A stretch of DNA of 64,000 bases from Butyricimonas muris (GTDB lineage Bacteria > Bacteroidota > Bacteroidia > Bacteroidales > Marinifilaceae): the NCBI RefSeq assembly GCF_046365375.1, contig NZ_JBKEIT010000002.1, positions 186,001 to 250,000 on the forward strand, in the 5' to 3' direction. The notes under the pieces are model-generated. The model made no database searches. It was not told where the DNA came from and was given only the letters and a program-made list of their open reading frames with translations. This document shows, piece by piece, positions 24,827 to 33,564 of this stretch. The position numbers were made by a program, and so were the translations under genes. Numbering within the stretch: the stretch's first letter is position 1; each line of letters begins with the position of its first letter.

Positions 24827-26362
24827 TTATAGATAAAATTGGTTTATGGATATATGGGTTCTTTCGTTTCTTGGGTTAGGAGTCAATTCTTCGAACTGAA
24901 TTACCTCATAAGGAATTTGTAGTGTCCACGACGGGTCGCCGGCTTTGAGTTCATACGTGTACATCGTTGATTGAGTCTTCCAGTCACCCCATTCCGTGTA
25001 GGTGTTACGAATGGCTCCGGTGAAAGGTTTTTTCTCGCTCACGGTATATCGGCGAAGGTCAAACCAACGATGTCCCTCGAAGCATAATTCCCGCCGTCTT
25101 TCTGTACGAATTTCTTCTATCAAGTCTTCGCCGGACAAAGTTGTTGCGTCGAATGAATTCATTTCAACGCGGTGTTCACGCAAGTGGTCTAAAGCCTCGC
25201 GGGCTGCAGTTTCGTTGTTCCCTCCCATGCACGCGTATGCTTCTGCTAAATTCAACCAAGCTTCAGCGGTTCGGAACAAGAAATTATCCGATACATTGGC
25301 CGTGTATTGGTTTTCTTTTCTCACGTATTTGTTACAATACCAATATAAGTCCCTCCAATTTTCTTCATTGTTGCAAACAAAATGTTCTTTACGCAAGTCA
25401 CCTTCTTTATAGCATGCTTTCAAATCTTCAGAGGCGCTAAGCCCTTTTTGTGCGGTCGTAATTATTGCTTGTATGCCATTTCCTCCCATGGAAAAGATGG
25501 TTTCGGGGGAGCTTGCCTCGGCAAAAGCTTTTGAACCGTCAAATGTGTTCAAATCAATTAAATCCGATTGTAAATCCAGACATAATTGAGCGTATTTGGC
25601 GGCTTCCGCCCAATTTTGCATATAAAGATAAACCCGGCTTTGTAACAGGCGTACGGCTGTCAAGTTAGCCCGATAGATAGATTTACGGGCAATGCCTTCC
25701 AAGTTTGTTGCCGCTTGTTCCAAATCTTGAATGATCAAGGAGTACACGGTTTCCAATGATTCACGGGGGAACATTTTATCTTCAATCACGGGACTGGTTT
25801 TCACGGGAACCCCTAAAGCGGTAGCCGCATTGGCAGGCTGATACGGTTGTCCGTACAAGTTCACGAGGGTGAAATAGTAAGCTGCCCGTAAGAAATAGGC
25901 TTCCCCGCGAATACGGGCCACGGCTTGTTTGTCCTCGTCTGTTTCCGCGGATTGTTTATCAATCTCGGAAAGTATCATGTTGGCAGTGTTGATATGTTTA
26001 TATAATTTGTTCCAGTCTGTATCTTCTGCTTTTGTCGTCAATTTATCCGGGTTTAACCCGATCCGGTATTGCCAAGTAATGTATCCGAAAAATTGTTTTT
26101 GGAACAAGGAATAACTGGTTTGCCAATTAACGCTTTCGGTATTTTCTTGGGTTTCATCTGCCATCATATGGATGTACGGGTAATAAACTTTGTCTAAATT
26201 CATGTCATAATATTCGGTTGCCATGTAAGTTTCCCCGATCAATAACTCGTCCAAATCCGAGTAACCTCGCACGTAAGCTTGGTCTAATGAATACTCTTTC
26301 AAAAAATCCGAACAGGAAGTGAATAGTAACCAAAGCAAACCTGTTAAATAAATATATTTCAT
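24827..26362 (-). CDS. SusD/RagB-family nutrient-binding lipoprotein
   Basis: 511 residues. Lipoprotein signal LLFTSCSDFLKEY (Cys17, then the usual SDFL). The SusD hallmarks are present: ARIRGEAYFLRAAYYFTLVNLYGQPY near residue 155, the TPR-like helices, NLAEAYACMGGN, and near the C-terminus EIRTERRRELCFEGHRWFDLRRY with a final NPRNE region. SusD proteins form the lid over the SusC transporter in the outer membrane and bind the ligand. It follows susC by 12 bp. The ligand is not evident; no glycoside hydrolase genes are nearby, and the TlpA-like and metallohydrolase-like neighbours suggest a peptide or metal-containing substrate, which is inference. Confidence 0.95.
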   Translation of the reverse strand: MKYIYLTGLLWLLFTSCSDFLKEYSLDQAYVRGYSDLDELLIGETYMATEYYDMNLDKVYYPYIHMMADETQENTESVNWQTSYSLFQKQFFGYITWQYRIGLNPDKLTTKAEDTDWNKLYKHINTANMILSEIDKQSAETDEDKQAVARIRGEAYFLRAAYYFTLVNLYGQPYQPANAATALGVPVKTSPVIEDKMFPRESLETVYSLIIQDLEQAATNLEGIARKSIYRANLTAVRLLQSRVYLYMQNWAEAAKYAQLCLDLQSDLIDLNTFDGSKAFAEASSPETIFSMGGNGIQAIITTAQKGLSASEDLKACYKEGDLRKEHFVCNNEENWRDLYWYCNKYVRKENQYTANVSDNFLFRTAEAWLNLAEAYACMGGNNETAAREALDHLREHRVEMNSFDATTLSGEDLIEEIRTERRRELCFEGHRWFDLRRYTVSEKKPFTGAIRNTYTEWGDWKTQSTMYTYELKAGDPSWTLQIPYEVIQFEELTPNPRNERTHISINQFYL

Positions 26363-26374
26363 AATCTACTTTTT

Positions 26375-29300
26375 TTAAAATGAAACACTAAGACTTAATG
26401 ACCAAGTCGGACGTTCTGACAATTGTGTTTCAGAGAATCCGCTCTGGATAGGAGTTTGTCCTTTCAATTTCTTTGATTTGATGTCAAACAAATTGGTTGT
26501 GGATAACGAGGCGGAGAGCATGGATATTCCCCACTTCTCTAATTTTTCTATCGGGAAATCATAGGTGAAACTCATGTTCGAGCATTTTAAATAGTTGCCG
26601 CTCACTACCCGATGATCCGAATTGTCATACATGGTCCATGCATTTTCAGCAATGATCTGAATGTTTTGATCTTGTAGGCCTAATGACCAATGTTGCGCGT
26701 ATGCTCGACTTTCCGCGTCAGAACCGTTAATGATATTCGGGATATTCGTGTGTTTTTCATCACCCGGGGTACGCCAACGGTCTACCATTTCATAATTCAC
26801 ATTTCTTTCCGGGTCGAAATTCAAACCTTCGGGATATAAACCGAATAACCTGATCTTGGAGCCTAAACTGTAATTGAGGATAAAGTTCAGGCGGAAACTC
26901 TTGTAGCGCAATGTATTTGTTAGACTACCTTGCACTTTCGGGTCCCGTTGTCCGGAAGGTGTCAATACCATCGTGTACGTGTCGTATTTATTCAAGCCCA
27001 CGAGTTCTTGTTTACGGTCTTGCATATCATCGAAAACAGGTCCTCCGTTACGCGGGTTCAAACCGATGAATTTGTATGACCAGAAAGTTCCTACCGCATG
27101 ACCTTTCGTCAAGGCATTACCGGTTAAGAAGTCGTCCAATTCGTATTCGTTATCTCCCGGCAGGGTGTTCATTTCATTATACACTTTAGAGTAGGAAGCC
27201 GAGAGTGTCCATCGGAAATTGTCGTTGGAAATAGGGCTTACCGTGGCATCAATGCTGAATCCTTGGTTGTCAATGGTACCGGAATTAATCACGTATTCGC
27301 CGCGTCCGTTCACGCTTGAAATCTTTTTGGTCAAAAAGGCATCTTTCGTGTGCTTGTAATAATAGGAAGCATTCATTTGGACGGCATTTTTGAATAGAGC
27401 AAAGTCTAAACCGACATTGAAAGAACTTGTGCGTTCCCAACGTAAGTCCGGGTTGGGATAAATTGATACGTTCGATTCTAATTCATTGTAATGCGTGTTG
27501 AAGGGCAGTTTCTTTAGAATCATTTCCGGGGATTGACCGCTCAGCATGTTTCCTTGGTAACCGTAAGAAAGTCGTAAGGCCAAGTTGCTGACCCACGGGT
27601 TGTCCATATTGGTGTGTTCTGAAATATTGTAAGAACCGGAAACTGACCACACGGGAAGTAATTTTTCATTGCTTCTGCTTCCGAATTGATTGGAGCCATC
27701 AATACGCGTGTTGGCATTTAACGTGAAATAATTCTTGTAGCTGTATGATACGGAGAGATATCCGGAAATCATGTTTGTTAGATTGTCTGACACGCTTGGC
27801 AAGTTGTTTTGCAGCCATGACTTGTAATGCGTGAAGTCGTCTAAATTTATGGCTGTAAATTGTTTTCCTCTATCATTGTAATAACCCCTGTCCGTGCGCT
27901 CGAATCCTGCATATTTGGAGGAACTGACCTCGTATCCTAAGTTGGCGGTGATATTGTGTTGGTCGTCAGCCCCGAAATATTTACTAATGTCTGCTTGCAA
28001 ACGTCCCGTGTAAGAGTTATTGCGCGTGTATGCTTTTTTTAATTCTCCCCCGTAAGGCATTTGATTCATAACATTAGGATCTTTACTGGAAATTTCTCCG
28101 TATTCCGATTTGCGCAAGGAAGCCGCGTACCAAGTTTGTTCACCCAAGTAACTCTCCTGTTCCGTGTTGGAAGTAGAGTAAGAGAATATGGCTTGGAATG
28201 ACAGCCAGTTGGTTGCTTTGTAGCGTAAGTTTGCCGTCAACGTGATGGCCGAGTTATCCTGTTGGGAATAGCTATTATCCAGTTCGTTCAGGATATTGTA
28301 GTTATATAATTGTTGATAAGCATATTGACGCTTGTAATAGATATACCTTCCTTGATTGTCTAAGGCTGGGATAGCACGGCTCGTGGTGTAAGCGTAGTCG
28401 ATGGGATTAATACTCTCTTCGCTATATTCCCGTTTTCCGACATTCGCGTTTAAGTTAAGGCTGGCTGTCACTTTGGGTGATATGGTGGCATCCACGTTCA
28501 AAGCGGCGGTGTAGCGTTCGTTGTTATTTCCTTTTATGACATCGTTGTCGATGGCGTACCCGATGGACGAGTAATAACGGATTTCCTCGCTTCCGCCGGA
28601 GATGCTGACCGTGTGCTGGTGGGAAAATGCATCTTCGGTTAATAAATCAAACCAGTCGGTATTCATGTTTTCCAGTTTGGCTACCTCGCTCGTGAATTGA
28701 TCGTGGGTGATGGTGCCGTTGTATAAATTGTTCACGAGTCCCTCGTATCCGATTAAATTAACGTCCGTGGAATATACATGGTGTTTTTCTACCAAGTCTT
28801 TAGAGAATTCTACCCGTTGTTTGGAGTTCATCAAATGAATATTGTGGTCAGTGTACCGGGGACGGCGACGGTAGGTGGCAGAGAAATCGTAGCTTACCAC
28901 GGGACGTCCTACTTGCCCTTTTTTCGTGGTAATCACGATTACCCCGTTTGCTGCTTTCACTCCGTAGATAGCCGTGGCGGAAGCATCTTTCAATATGTCG
29001 ATACGGTCGATATCCCGGGGATTCAGTCCGGCGATAGCGTTACCGATGCGGTTGATATAATCCGGGTCGTTCAACTCTTCCGGGGCGATGGGCACCGGGT
29101 CTTGCACGATGATTCCATCCACCACCCATAGCGGCTCGCGGTTACCCACGAGTGTGGAGGTTCCCCTGATACGAATCTTCGGAACGACACCAACTTCTCC
29201 GGAGTTTGTCATCATCATCATGTCCGGCACGCGTCCTTGGAGCATTTGGTCGATAGACATGGCTCCGGCAATCATCACGTCCTTGGCTTTCACGCTCGAG

Positions 29301-29923
29301 ATAGCGCTGGTCAGTTTTTTCTTGTCGATTACTTGGTAACCGGTGATGACAACCTCATCCATCTCGTTTACATCCATTTTCATCACGACATTCGTTACCT
29401 CTTTGGTGGCTGTGATCTCTTGGGTTTCCATCCCGATAAACGAGAAAATGAGTTGCACGCCTAATTTCGGAACTACTAGCGAATAGTTACCATTTGCGTC
29501 TGTGGCGGATCCGGTTGTTGTGCCTTTTACTAAAATGGTCACCCCCGGTAATGGTTCTCCCTTTTCATCCTTTACCGTTCCGGTTATTTTCTTACTTGTA
29601 ACGGAAGGACGGGCGGCAATCACTATTGAGTTTTTTTCCAGCGTGTAGGAATATTTGTCTGCTAAAATGAATTGCAATGTTTCGTCCAGCGTCATTTGCA
29701 AACGCGGCAGATGTACCATTTTCTGTGCGTCGAACTGGTTTTCGTTATAGAATACGTCACATTTTAATTGTGTTGAAATTTCATCGAAAACTTGTTCAAC
29801 AGTCATTTGTTGGCTTTTGAAATTTAGCTTGTCGCTAGGAGAGAGCGTACTCGCTTGTAGCGGGAGTATGCATAGAAGTACTACCACTATAGCCATAGCT
29901 GTTTTGAGATACTTTTTTTTCAT
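26375..29923 (-). CDS. SusC/RagA-family TonB-dependent transporter with STN domain
   Basis: 1182 residues. After a signal peptide (ILPLQAS) comes a STN (secretin/TonB short N-terminal) domain, about 30-108 (LNFKSQQMTVEQVFDEISTQL), then a carboxypeptidase-D regulatory-like domain (ITGTVKDEKGEPLPGVTILVKG, about 113-185), the TonB-linked plug (DEVVITGY; RIRGTSTLVGNREPLWVVDG; DIDRIDILKDASATAIYG) and a 22-strand barrel ending in WSLSLSVSF. The STN domain is the part that signals to an anti-sigma factor, matching the adjacent FecR and sigma genes. It transports a large ligand across the outer membrane with TonB energy. Confidence 0.95.
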   Translation of the reverse strand: MKKKYLKTAMAIVVVLLCILPLQASTLSPSDKLNFKSQQMTVEQVFDEISTQLKCDVFYNENQFDAQKMVHLPRLQMTLDETLQFILADKYSYTLEKNSIVIAARPSVTSKKITGTVKDEKGEPLPGVTILVKGTTTGSATDANGNYSLVVPKLGVQLIFSFIGMETQEITATKEVTNVVMKMDVNEMDEVVITGYQVIDKKKLTSAISSVKAKDVMIAGAMSIDQMLQGRVPDMMMMTNSGEVGVVPKIRIRGTSTLVGNREPLWVVDGIIVQDPVPIAPEELNDPDYINRIGNAIAGLNPRDIDRIDILKDASATAIYGVKAANGVIVITTKKGQVGRPVVSYDFSATYRRRPRYTDHNIHLMNSKQRVEFSKDLVEKHHVYSTDVNLIGYEGLVNNLYNGTITHDQFTSEVAKLENMNTDWFDLLTEDAFSHQHTVSISGGSEEIRYYSSIGYAIDNDVIKGNNNERYTAALNVDATISPKVTASLNLNANVGKREYSEESINPIDYAYTTSRAIPALDNQGRYIYYKRQYAYQQLYNYNILNELDNSYSQQDNSAITLTANLRYKATNWLSFQAIFSYSTSNTEQESYLGEQTWYAASLRKSEYGEISSKDPNVMNQMPYGGELKKAYTRNNSYTGRLQADISKYFGADDQHNITANLGYEVSSSKYAGFERTDRGYYNDRGKQFTAINLDDFTHYKSWLQNNLPSVSDNLTNMISGYLSVSYSYKNYFTLNANTRIDGSNQFGSRSNEKLLPVWSVSGSYNISEHTNMDNPWVSNLALRLSYGYQGNMLSGQSPEMILKKLPFNTHYNELESNVSIYPNPDLRWERTSSFNVGLDFALFKNAVQMNASYYYKHTKDAFLTKKISSVNGRGEYVINSGTIDNQGFSIDATVSPISNDNFRWTLSASYSKVYNEMNTLPGDNEYELDDFLTGNALTKGHAVGTFWSYKFIGLNPRNGGPVFDDMQDRKQELVGLNKYDTYTMVLTPSGQRDPKVQGSLTNTLRYKSFRLNFILNYSLGSKIRLFGLYPEGLNFDPERNVNYEMVDRWRTPGDEKHTNIPNIINGSDAESRAYAQHWSLGLQDQNIQIIAENAWTMYDNSDHRVVSGNYLKCSNMSFTYDFPIEKLEKWGISMLSASLSTTNLFDIKSKKLKGQTPIQSGFSETQLSERPTWSLSLSVSF

Positions 29924-29992
29924 TAATCTATTACTGTTTAAATGAATAAATATATATATTGCACTCTTTCTTGTCGGTTATTTATGACTAGG

Positions 29993-31054
29993 TTACCGTT
30001 TACGGATGGTGATAACATTATCTTTTATTTCAAAGCGAATGACTTTGGTTTCTTCCAGAAGAAATAGGGTTTCTTTTAGAGAACGGTCTTTGTCAATGAC
30101 GCCTCTGAATTTCAAATCTTTGCAATCTTCATCTTGATATATGAAAGTGAAATCGTACCATCGTTCCAATTTCCGGGTAATATCTTCCATGCGGCAGTCT
30201 TTGAAATGAAGTTTTCCGTGTAACCAAGAGGTGTGTAATTTCACGTCTACTCGTTTTATTTCGGTTATACCTGTTGAATTGTTCGCGATGTATTGTTCTG
30301 ACGGGTGTAACACATGCAATTTACCGTTATCCGATACGGATACTTTTCCCTCGACCAATGTGGTGCTCCAATTCGGGTCGTCGGAATATGAACTGATATT
30401 GAATTTCGTTCCCAGTACGGTGATTTGTCGATTTCCGGTGATGACTTTAAATGGAGCTTTTTCGTTTTTTGTAACCTCGAAATAAGCTTCTCCATCCAAG
30501 TACACGGTTCGGTCGTCTGCCGCAAATTGTACCGGGAATTGTAAAACGGATTCGGAATTGACAGCGACAAAAGTACCGTCCGGCAATTCAAACGAGAAAT
30601 CAGCTCCTTTAGGTACGGCTAAACGATTATAACGAATTTCAAAAGAGTCTGGTCTTGAAACTTCGTTGCTTCGGTAAGTTAATTGGTTATTGACGCTATC
30701 CCGAGTGATGGATATTCCTAATTCTTCTTCGTGCAAATCATTTACGTCATCTAAATCAACACTTTTCCCGTTGGCTAAGGTTAATTCCACTTTAGTTTTT
30801 TGGGAAGTCAGTTGTGATTCATTCTGCACGAGAGATGTGGTGGTTTGGTGGTCTAATAGGTTGCTTACGAGTAGAATACCACCTAGGACAATTGAGGCAC
30901 ATGCCGCGTATCCCGACCACAAGAGGAAGATAGAATGTCTTTTCTTGTGAAAACTTCTCGCTTGTACTTTCTTCCAGCCGGCATCCTCGTCATATATCTT
31001 TTTTTTCTTCGAGTTGCACACTCTTTGTATCAGATAATCTAATTCGTTTTTCAT
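29993..31054 (-). CDS. FecR-family anti-sigma factor
   Basis: 353 residues. A short cytosolic N-terminus contains the sigma-binding region (GWKKVQARSF); one membrane helix follows at about 43-65 (WSGYAACASIVLGGILLVSNLL). The periplasmic part has the FecR domain (NRLAVPKGADFSFELPDGT, VYLDGEAYFEV, FKVITGNRQITVLGTKFNI, TLVEGKVSV) and a C-terminal DUF4974 domain (LHFKDCRMEDITRKLERWYDF). It senses ligand occupancy of the STN-bearing SusC and releases the sigma factor. Its stop is 69 bp before the susC start. Confidence 0.93.
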   Translation of the reverse strand: MKNELDYLIQRVCNSKKKKIYDEDAGWKKVQARSFHKKRHSIFLLWSGYAACASIVLGGILLVSNLLDHQTTTSLVQNESQLTSQKTKVELTLANGKSVDLDDVNDLHEEELGISITRDSVNNQLTYRSNEVSRPDSFEIRYNRLAVPKGADFSFELPDGTFVAVNSESVLQFPVQFAADDRTVYLDGEAYFEVTKNEKAPFKVITGNRQITVLGTKFNISSYSDDPNWSTTLVEGKVSVSDNGKLHVLHPSEQYIANNSTGITEIKRVDVKLHTSWLHGKLHFKDCRMEDITRKLERWYDFTFIYQDEDCKDLKFRGVIDKDRSLKETLFLLEETKVIRFEIKDNVITIRKR

Positions 31055-31342
31055 GGCTTTACTTTTATGTCATCGAGGTCCACAACTACCCGAAAAGGGT
31101 GATTGAAAAAATGAAAAAAAATAAACTGGAATGAAAAAATATATTCGATGGTGGAATTAATGTGCTAGGGAAGAATAGGTAAATGCTTAATTTTTAATAA
31201 ATAAGATAATGAGTAAGTGATAAAAGAGAGAGTAAAGACGTTCTACTCTCGTTGTTAAGACGTTTTACAAGCGTTCCCGAGCGTCTATAAAGCGTTTTTG
31301 AAAGAATTTGAAAGAAACAGGTTTTACTTCCTTCGCGGTGTA

Positions 31343-31945
31343 TTATTGCCTTGTTTTACAGTTCTTTCTAAAATAGAGCCAAATAAACAAGGAGAGATTT
31401 TTGAAGTTTTGTGTTTTTTCTCGAATGATACGATAAGCTTTACTGACGTGTGTTTTTACCGTGTTCAATGAAATTTCCAATTCCTCTGCAATTTGCTTGT
31501 AGCTTTTTTTATCCATGAAACTCATTAAAAAAACGCTTTTGCATTGTGAAGGTAATTCGTCTATGGCTTGTTCAATTTTTTGCAATTTGGCAAGTTCATC
31601 TTCAGAAAATTCGGATTTTTCCAAGTATTCTATAAACTCGGTCAAGCGAGGCATATGGCGTTGTTCTAGGACTTGTGTTCGTATGATTTTTAAAGCCCCG
31701 TTTCGCACGGATTGGTACAAGTAAGATTTTAATGATGTTGTGATATTGATTCTTTGCCGATTTTCCCACAGGTAGACAAAAGCATCCTGTACAACATCTT
31801 CCGCTTTTTCGGCATCTCCCAAAATGCCCATACTATAATTGCACAATTCTTGATAATACTTGCGAAATAGTATCTCGAAAGAGTTTGAATCTCCTTCTAC
31901 GATAGCTTTTAATATAGTATAATCAAGGTCTGTATTTCCGTGCAT
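31343..31945 (-). CDS. ECF sigma factor (FecI-like, sigma-70 family)
   Basis: 200 residues. Region 2 is FEILFRKYYQELCNYSMGILGDAEKAEDVVQDAFVYLWENR; region 4 is IDELPSQCKSVFLMSFMDKKSYKQIAEELEISLNTVKTHVSKA with the helix-turn-helix. Together with the FecR gene 288 bp downstream and the STN-bearing SusC it forms a classical trans-envelope signalling set that should activate the locus in response to the ligand. The 288-bp gap between sigma and fecR holds no further gene and may contain the sigma-dependent promoter of the structural genes. The C-terminal tail is hydrophobic and basic (LSLFIWLYFRKNCKTRQ), which is unusual. Confidence 0.93.
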   Translation of the reverse strand: MHGNTDLDYTILKAIVEGDSNSFEILFRKYYQELCNYSMGILGDAEKAEDVVQDAFVYLWENRQRINITTSLKSYLYQSVRNGALKIIRTQVLEQRHMPRLTEFIEYLEKSEFSEDELAKLQKIEQAIDELPSQCKSVFLMSFMDKKSYKQIAEELEISLNTVKTHVSKAYRIIREKTQNFKNLSLFIWLYFRKNCKTRQ

Positions 31946-31984
31946 GAATCTTTTGAGGACTTTGTTATCAATCTATTTACAATG

Positions 31985-31992
31985 CAAATATA
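31985..31992 (-). promoter_or_regulatory. Possible -7 box of the sigma-factor gene
   Basis: TATATTTG on the minus strand matches TAnnTTTG, 40 nt upstream of the ATG. A -33 box is not clear because the region is uniformly AT-rich. Confidence 0.4.
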
Positions 31993-32084
31993 TATAATGT
32001 CTTGAAATTTATAAATTGCATTTATAAATATAGGCGATAAAAATCCTTGTTGTTATTGAAAACCTGTTTAAGGTGTGGGGGGAA

Positions 32085-32280
32085 GAGGGCGTGTCAAAAC
32101 ACGCCCTCTAGTCTATAAAGTCTAAATGTCCATAAGGTCGTAAGGTCAAAAGTGCGGTGGTTTATACATCATTACGCTGAATATTATCGCGTTATTAAAT
32201 CATGGACTTTATGGACTTTAAGAGCCGAAGGCTCGACTTTATGAACTTTATGGACCGGAGGTGTGTCAAAACACACCTCC
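32085..32280 (-). repeat. ~196-bp intergenic repeat element, copy C
   Basis: Reverse-oriented relative of the element at 21050-21242, with the same order: hairpin GGAGGTGTGT/ACACACCTCC next to the GAGCCGAAGGCTC hairpin (right end on the plus strand), 9-bp units, a unique centre with TGGTTTATACATCATTACGC, 9-bp units, and hairpin GAGGGCGTGT/ACACGCCCTC at 32085-32108. It starts 12 bp after the cydB stop, in the same relation to cydB as copy B to the PurF-like gene. Together B and C enclose the SusCD-TlpA locus. Confidence 0.9.
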
Positions 32281-32292
32281 TTATCTAGTCTT

Positions 32293-33411
32293 TTAGTACG
32301 CGTGGTGGTCATCCTGCACGTCTTGAATATCTATTTGTTTCTTGTTAAGGGCTCTCCATGCGTAGAAGATGTACGCGATCACGATGGGAGAAACCAAAGA
32401 AACGTATGCCATGGTCTTTAACGTGTAGTAGGAGGACGAGGCGTTATAGATAGTCAGCGAAGAGTTCAGGTCGGTGTACGAGGGGTAGAATGCCGTGTTG
32501 TTGAATCCTGCCACGATGAACAGGGCGATAACGGCAAGCACGATACCGATTCCGGAAAACCATATCCCTTTTCTCCAGTGAGGAGTGATGATGGATTTGA
32601 TGATACCGAATAATACTCCGACAACCCCGAGCAACAACATGAGAGTATTCAAGGGCATTTCCAATAAATTGTGAAAATACTTGTATTGAACCAATTGGAT
32701 GCTTTTATCTTCCATGATGGCGTATCCTTTGCCGGTCAGTATGATGCCGAGGAATACCAGTAATAGAATGACGAAAGGCACCGAGTTGTACAGGACTTGC
32801 TTTTTACTTCTCTCGTAGATGGCATCATGCTTGATGTTGTTCATGAAATAGAGGGATGCCAAAGTCCGGGCGAGAAAGAAAATAGCCAGTCCCAGGCAGA
32901 TGTTGGCAAAATTGAATAATACCTCTATGCCTCGCCACTGGCTCATCCATGTAACGTCGTTCATCTCGCCTAATTTGAACGGGTTGCCCGTGAAGAAAGA
33001 GCCGACAACGGCACCGATACAAATAGTTCCAATCACACCATTGATAATCAGAAATACATTATAAGTACGTTCCCCGAGTAAGTTTCCGGCTTTTCGGCGG
33101 TACTCGTAGGAAACGGCTTGCATCACGAAACAGAACAATACGACCATCCACGCCAGATAAGCTCCACCGAAGCTCGTTGAATAGAACAGGGGGAAACTTG
33201 CAAAGAATGCCCCGCCGAACACGACTAATGTCGTGAATGTAAATTCCCATTTGCGCCCCAAGCTGTTGACAAGAACATTCCGTTCGTCTTCGGTCTTGGC
33301 AATGGTATATAGTAAGGTTTGTCCACCTTGCACGAAAAGCAAGAAAACCAGCAATCCGCCAAGTAATGATATCAAAATCCACCAGTAATGTTGAAGAAAT
33401 TCCATATTCAT
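32293..33411 (-). CDS. cydB: Cytochrome bd oxidase subunit II
   Basis: 372 residues, eight to nine membrane helices. The N-terminus LQHYWWILISLLGGLLVFLLFVQGGQTLLY is the CydB start with the QGGQ motif of the Bacteroidetes type, followed by GRKWEFTFTTLVVFGGAFFASFPLFYSTSFGGAY. CydB stabilises the haem-bearing CydA and together they reduce oxygen to water with quinol, giving these anaerobes tolerance to nanomolar oxygen. It follows cydA by 153 bp, an unusually long gap filled with short repeats. The second Met (two codons in) is an equally likely start. Confidence 0.95.
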   Translation of the reverse strand: MNMEFLQHYWWILISLLGGLLVFLLFVQGGQTLLYTIAKTEDERNVLVNSLGRKWEFTFTTLVVFGGAFFASFPLFYSTSFGGAYLAWMVVLFCFVMQAVSYEYRRKAGNLLGERTYNVFLIINGVIGTICIGAVVGSFFTGNPFKLGEMNDVTWMSQWRGIEVLFNFANICLGLAIFFLARTLASLYFMNNIKHDAIYERSKKQVLYNSVPFVILLLVFLGIILTGKGYAIMEDKSIQLVQYKYFHNLLEMPLNTLMLLLGVVGVLFGIIKSIITPHWRKGIWFSGIGIVLAVIALFIVAGFNNTAFYPSYTDLNSSLTIYNASSSYYTLKTMAYVSLVSPIVIAYIFYAWRALNKKQIDIQDVQDDHHAY

Positions 33412-33412
33412 T

Positions 33413-33564
33413 TACGATTTATGATTTACGATTTTAGATTTAAACTCCCTCCCGGCTTTGCCGTACTCCCTCTATAAAAAGAGGGAGAGCTTGGTTACTC
33501 TCCGTCTTCGGCTGGAATCACTGGAGGAGTTTACTTTCAATTTTACATTTTCAATTTTGCATTT
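33413..33564. repeat. Repeat-rich cydA-cydB spacer
   Basis: On the plus strand it contains TTTACGATTTATGATTTACGATTTTAGATT (33414-33443), a CTCCCTC/GAGGGAG hairpin (33465-33491) and tandem TTTTCAATTTTGCA/TTTTCAATTTTACA units (33533-33564). In reverse orientation the order of end types equals that at 13884-13992 (AATTGAAAAT units, GC-rich centre, AAATCTAAAAT units), so both appear to be members of one element family. Confidence 0.6.

Noticed and set aside
29924..31342. Riboswitch upstream of the TonB-dependent transporter (for example cobalamin)
   Set aside because: No B12-box-like sequence or conserved helices were seen in the 69-bp and 288-bp spacers; sigma/anti-sigma control explains regulation.
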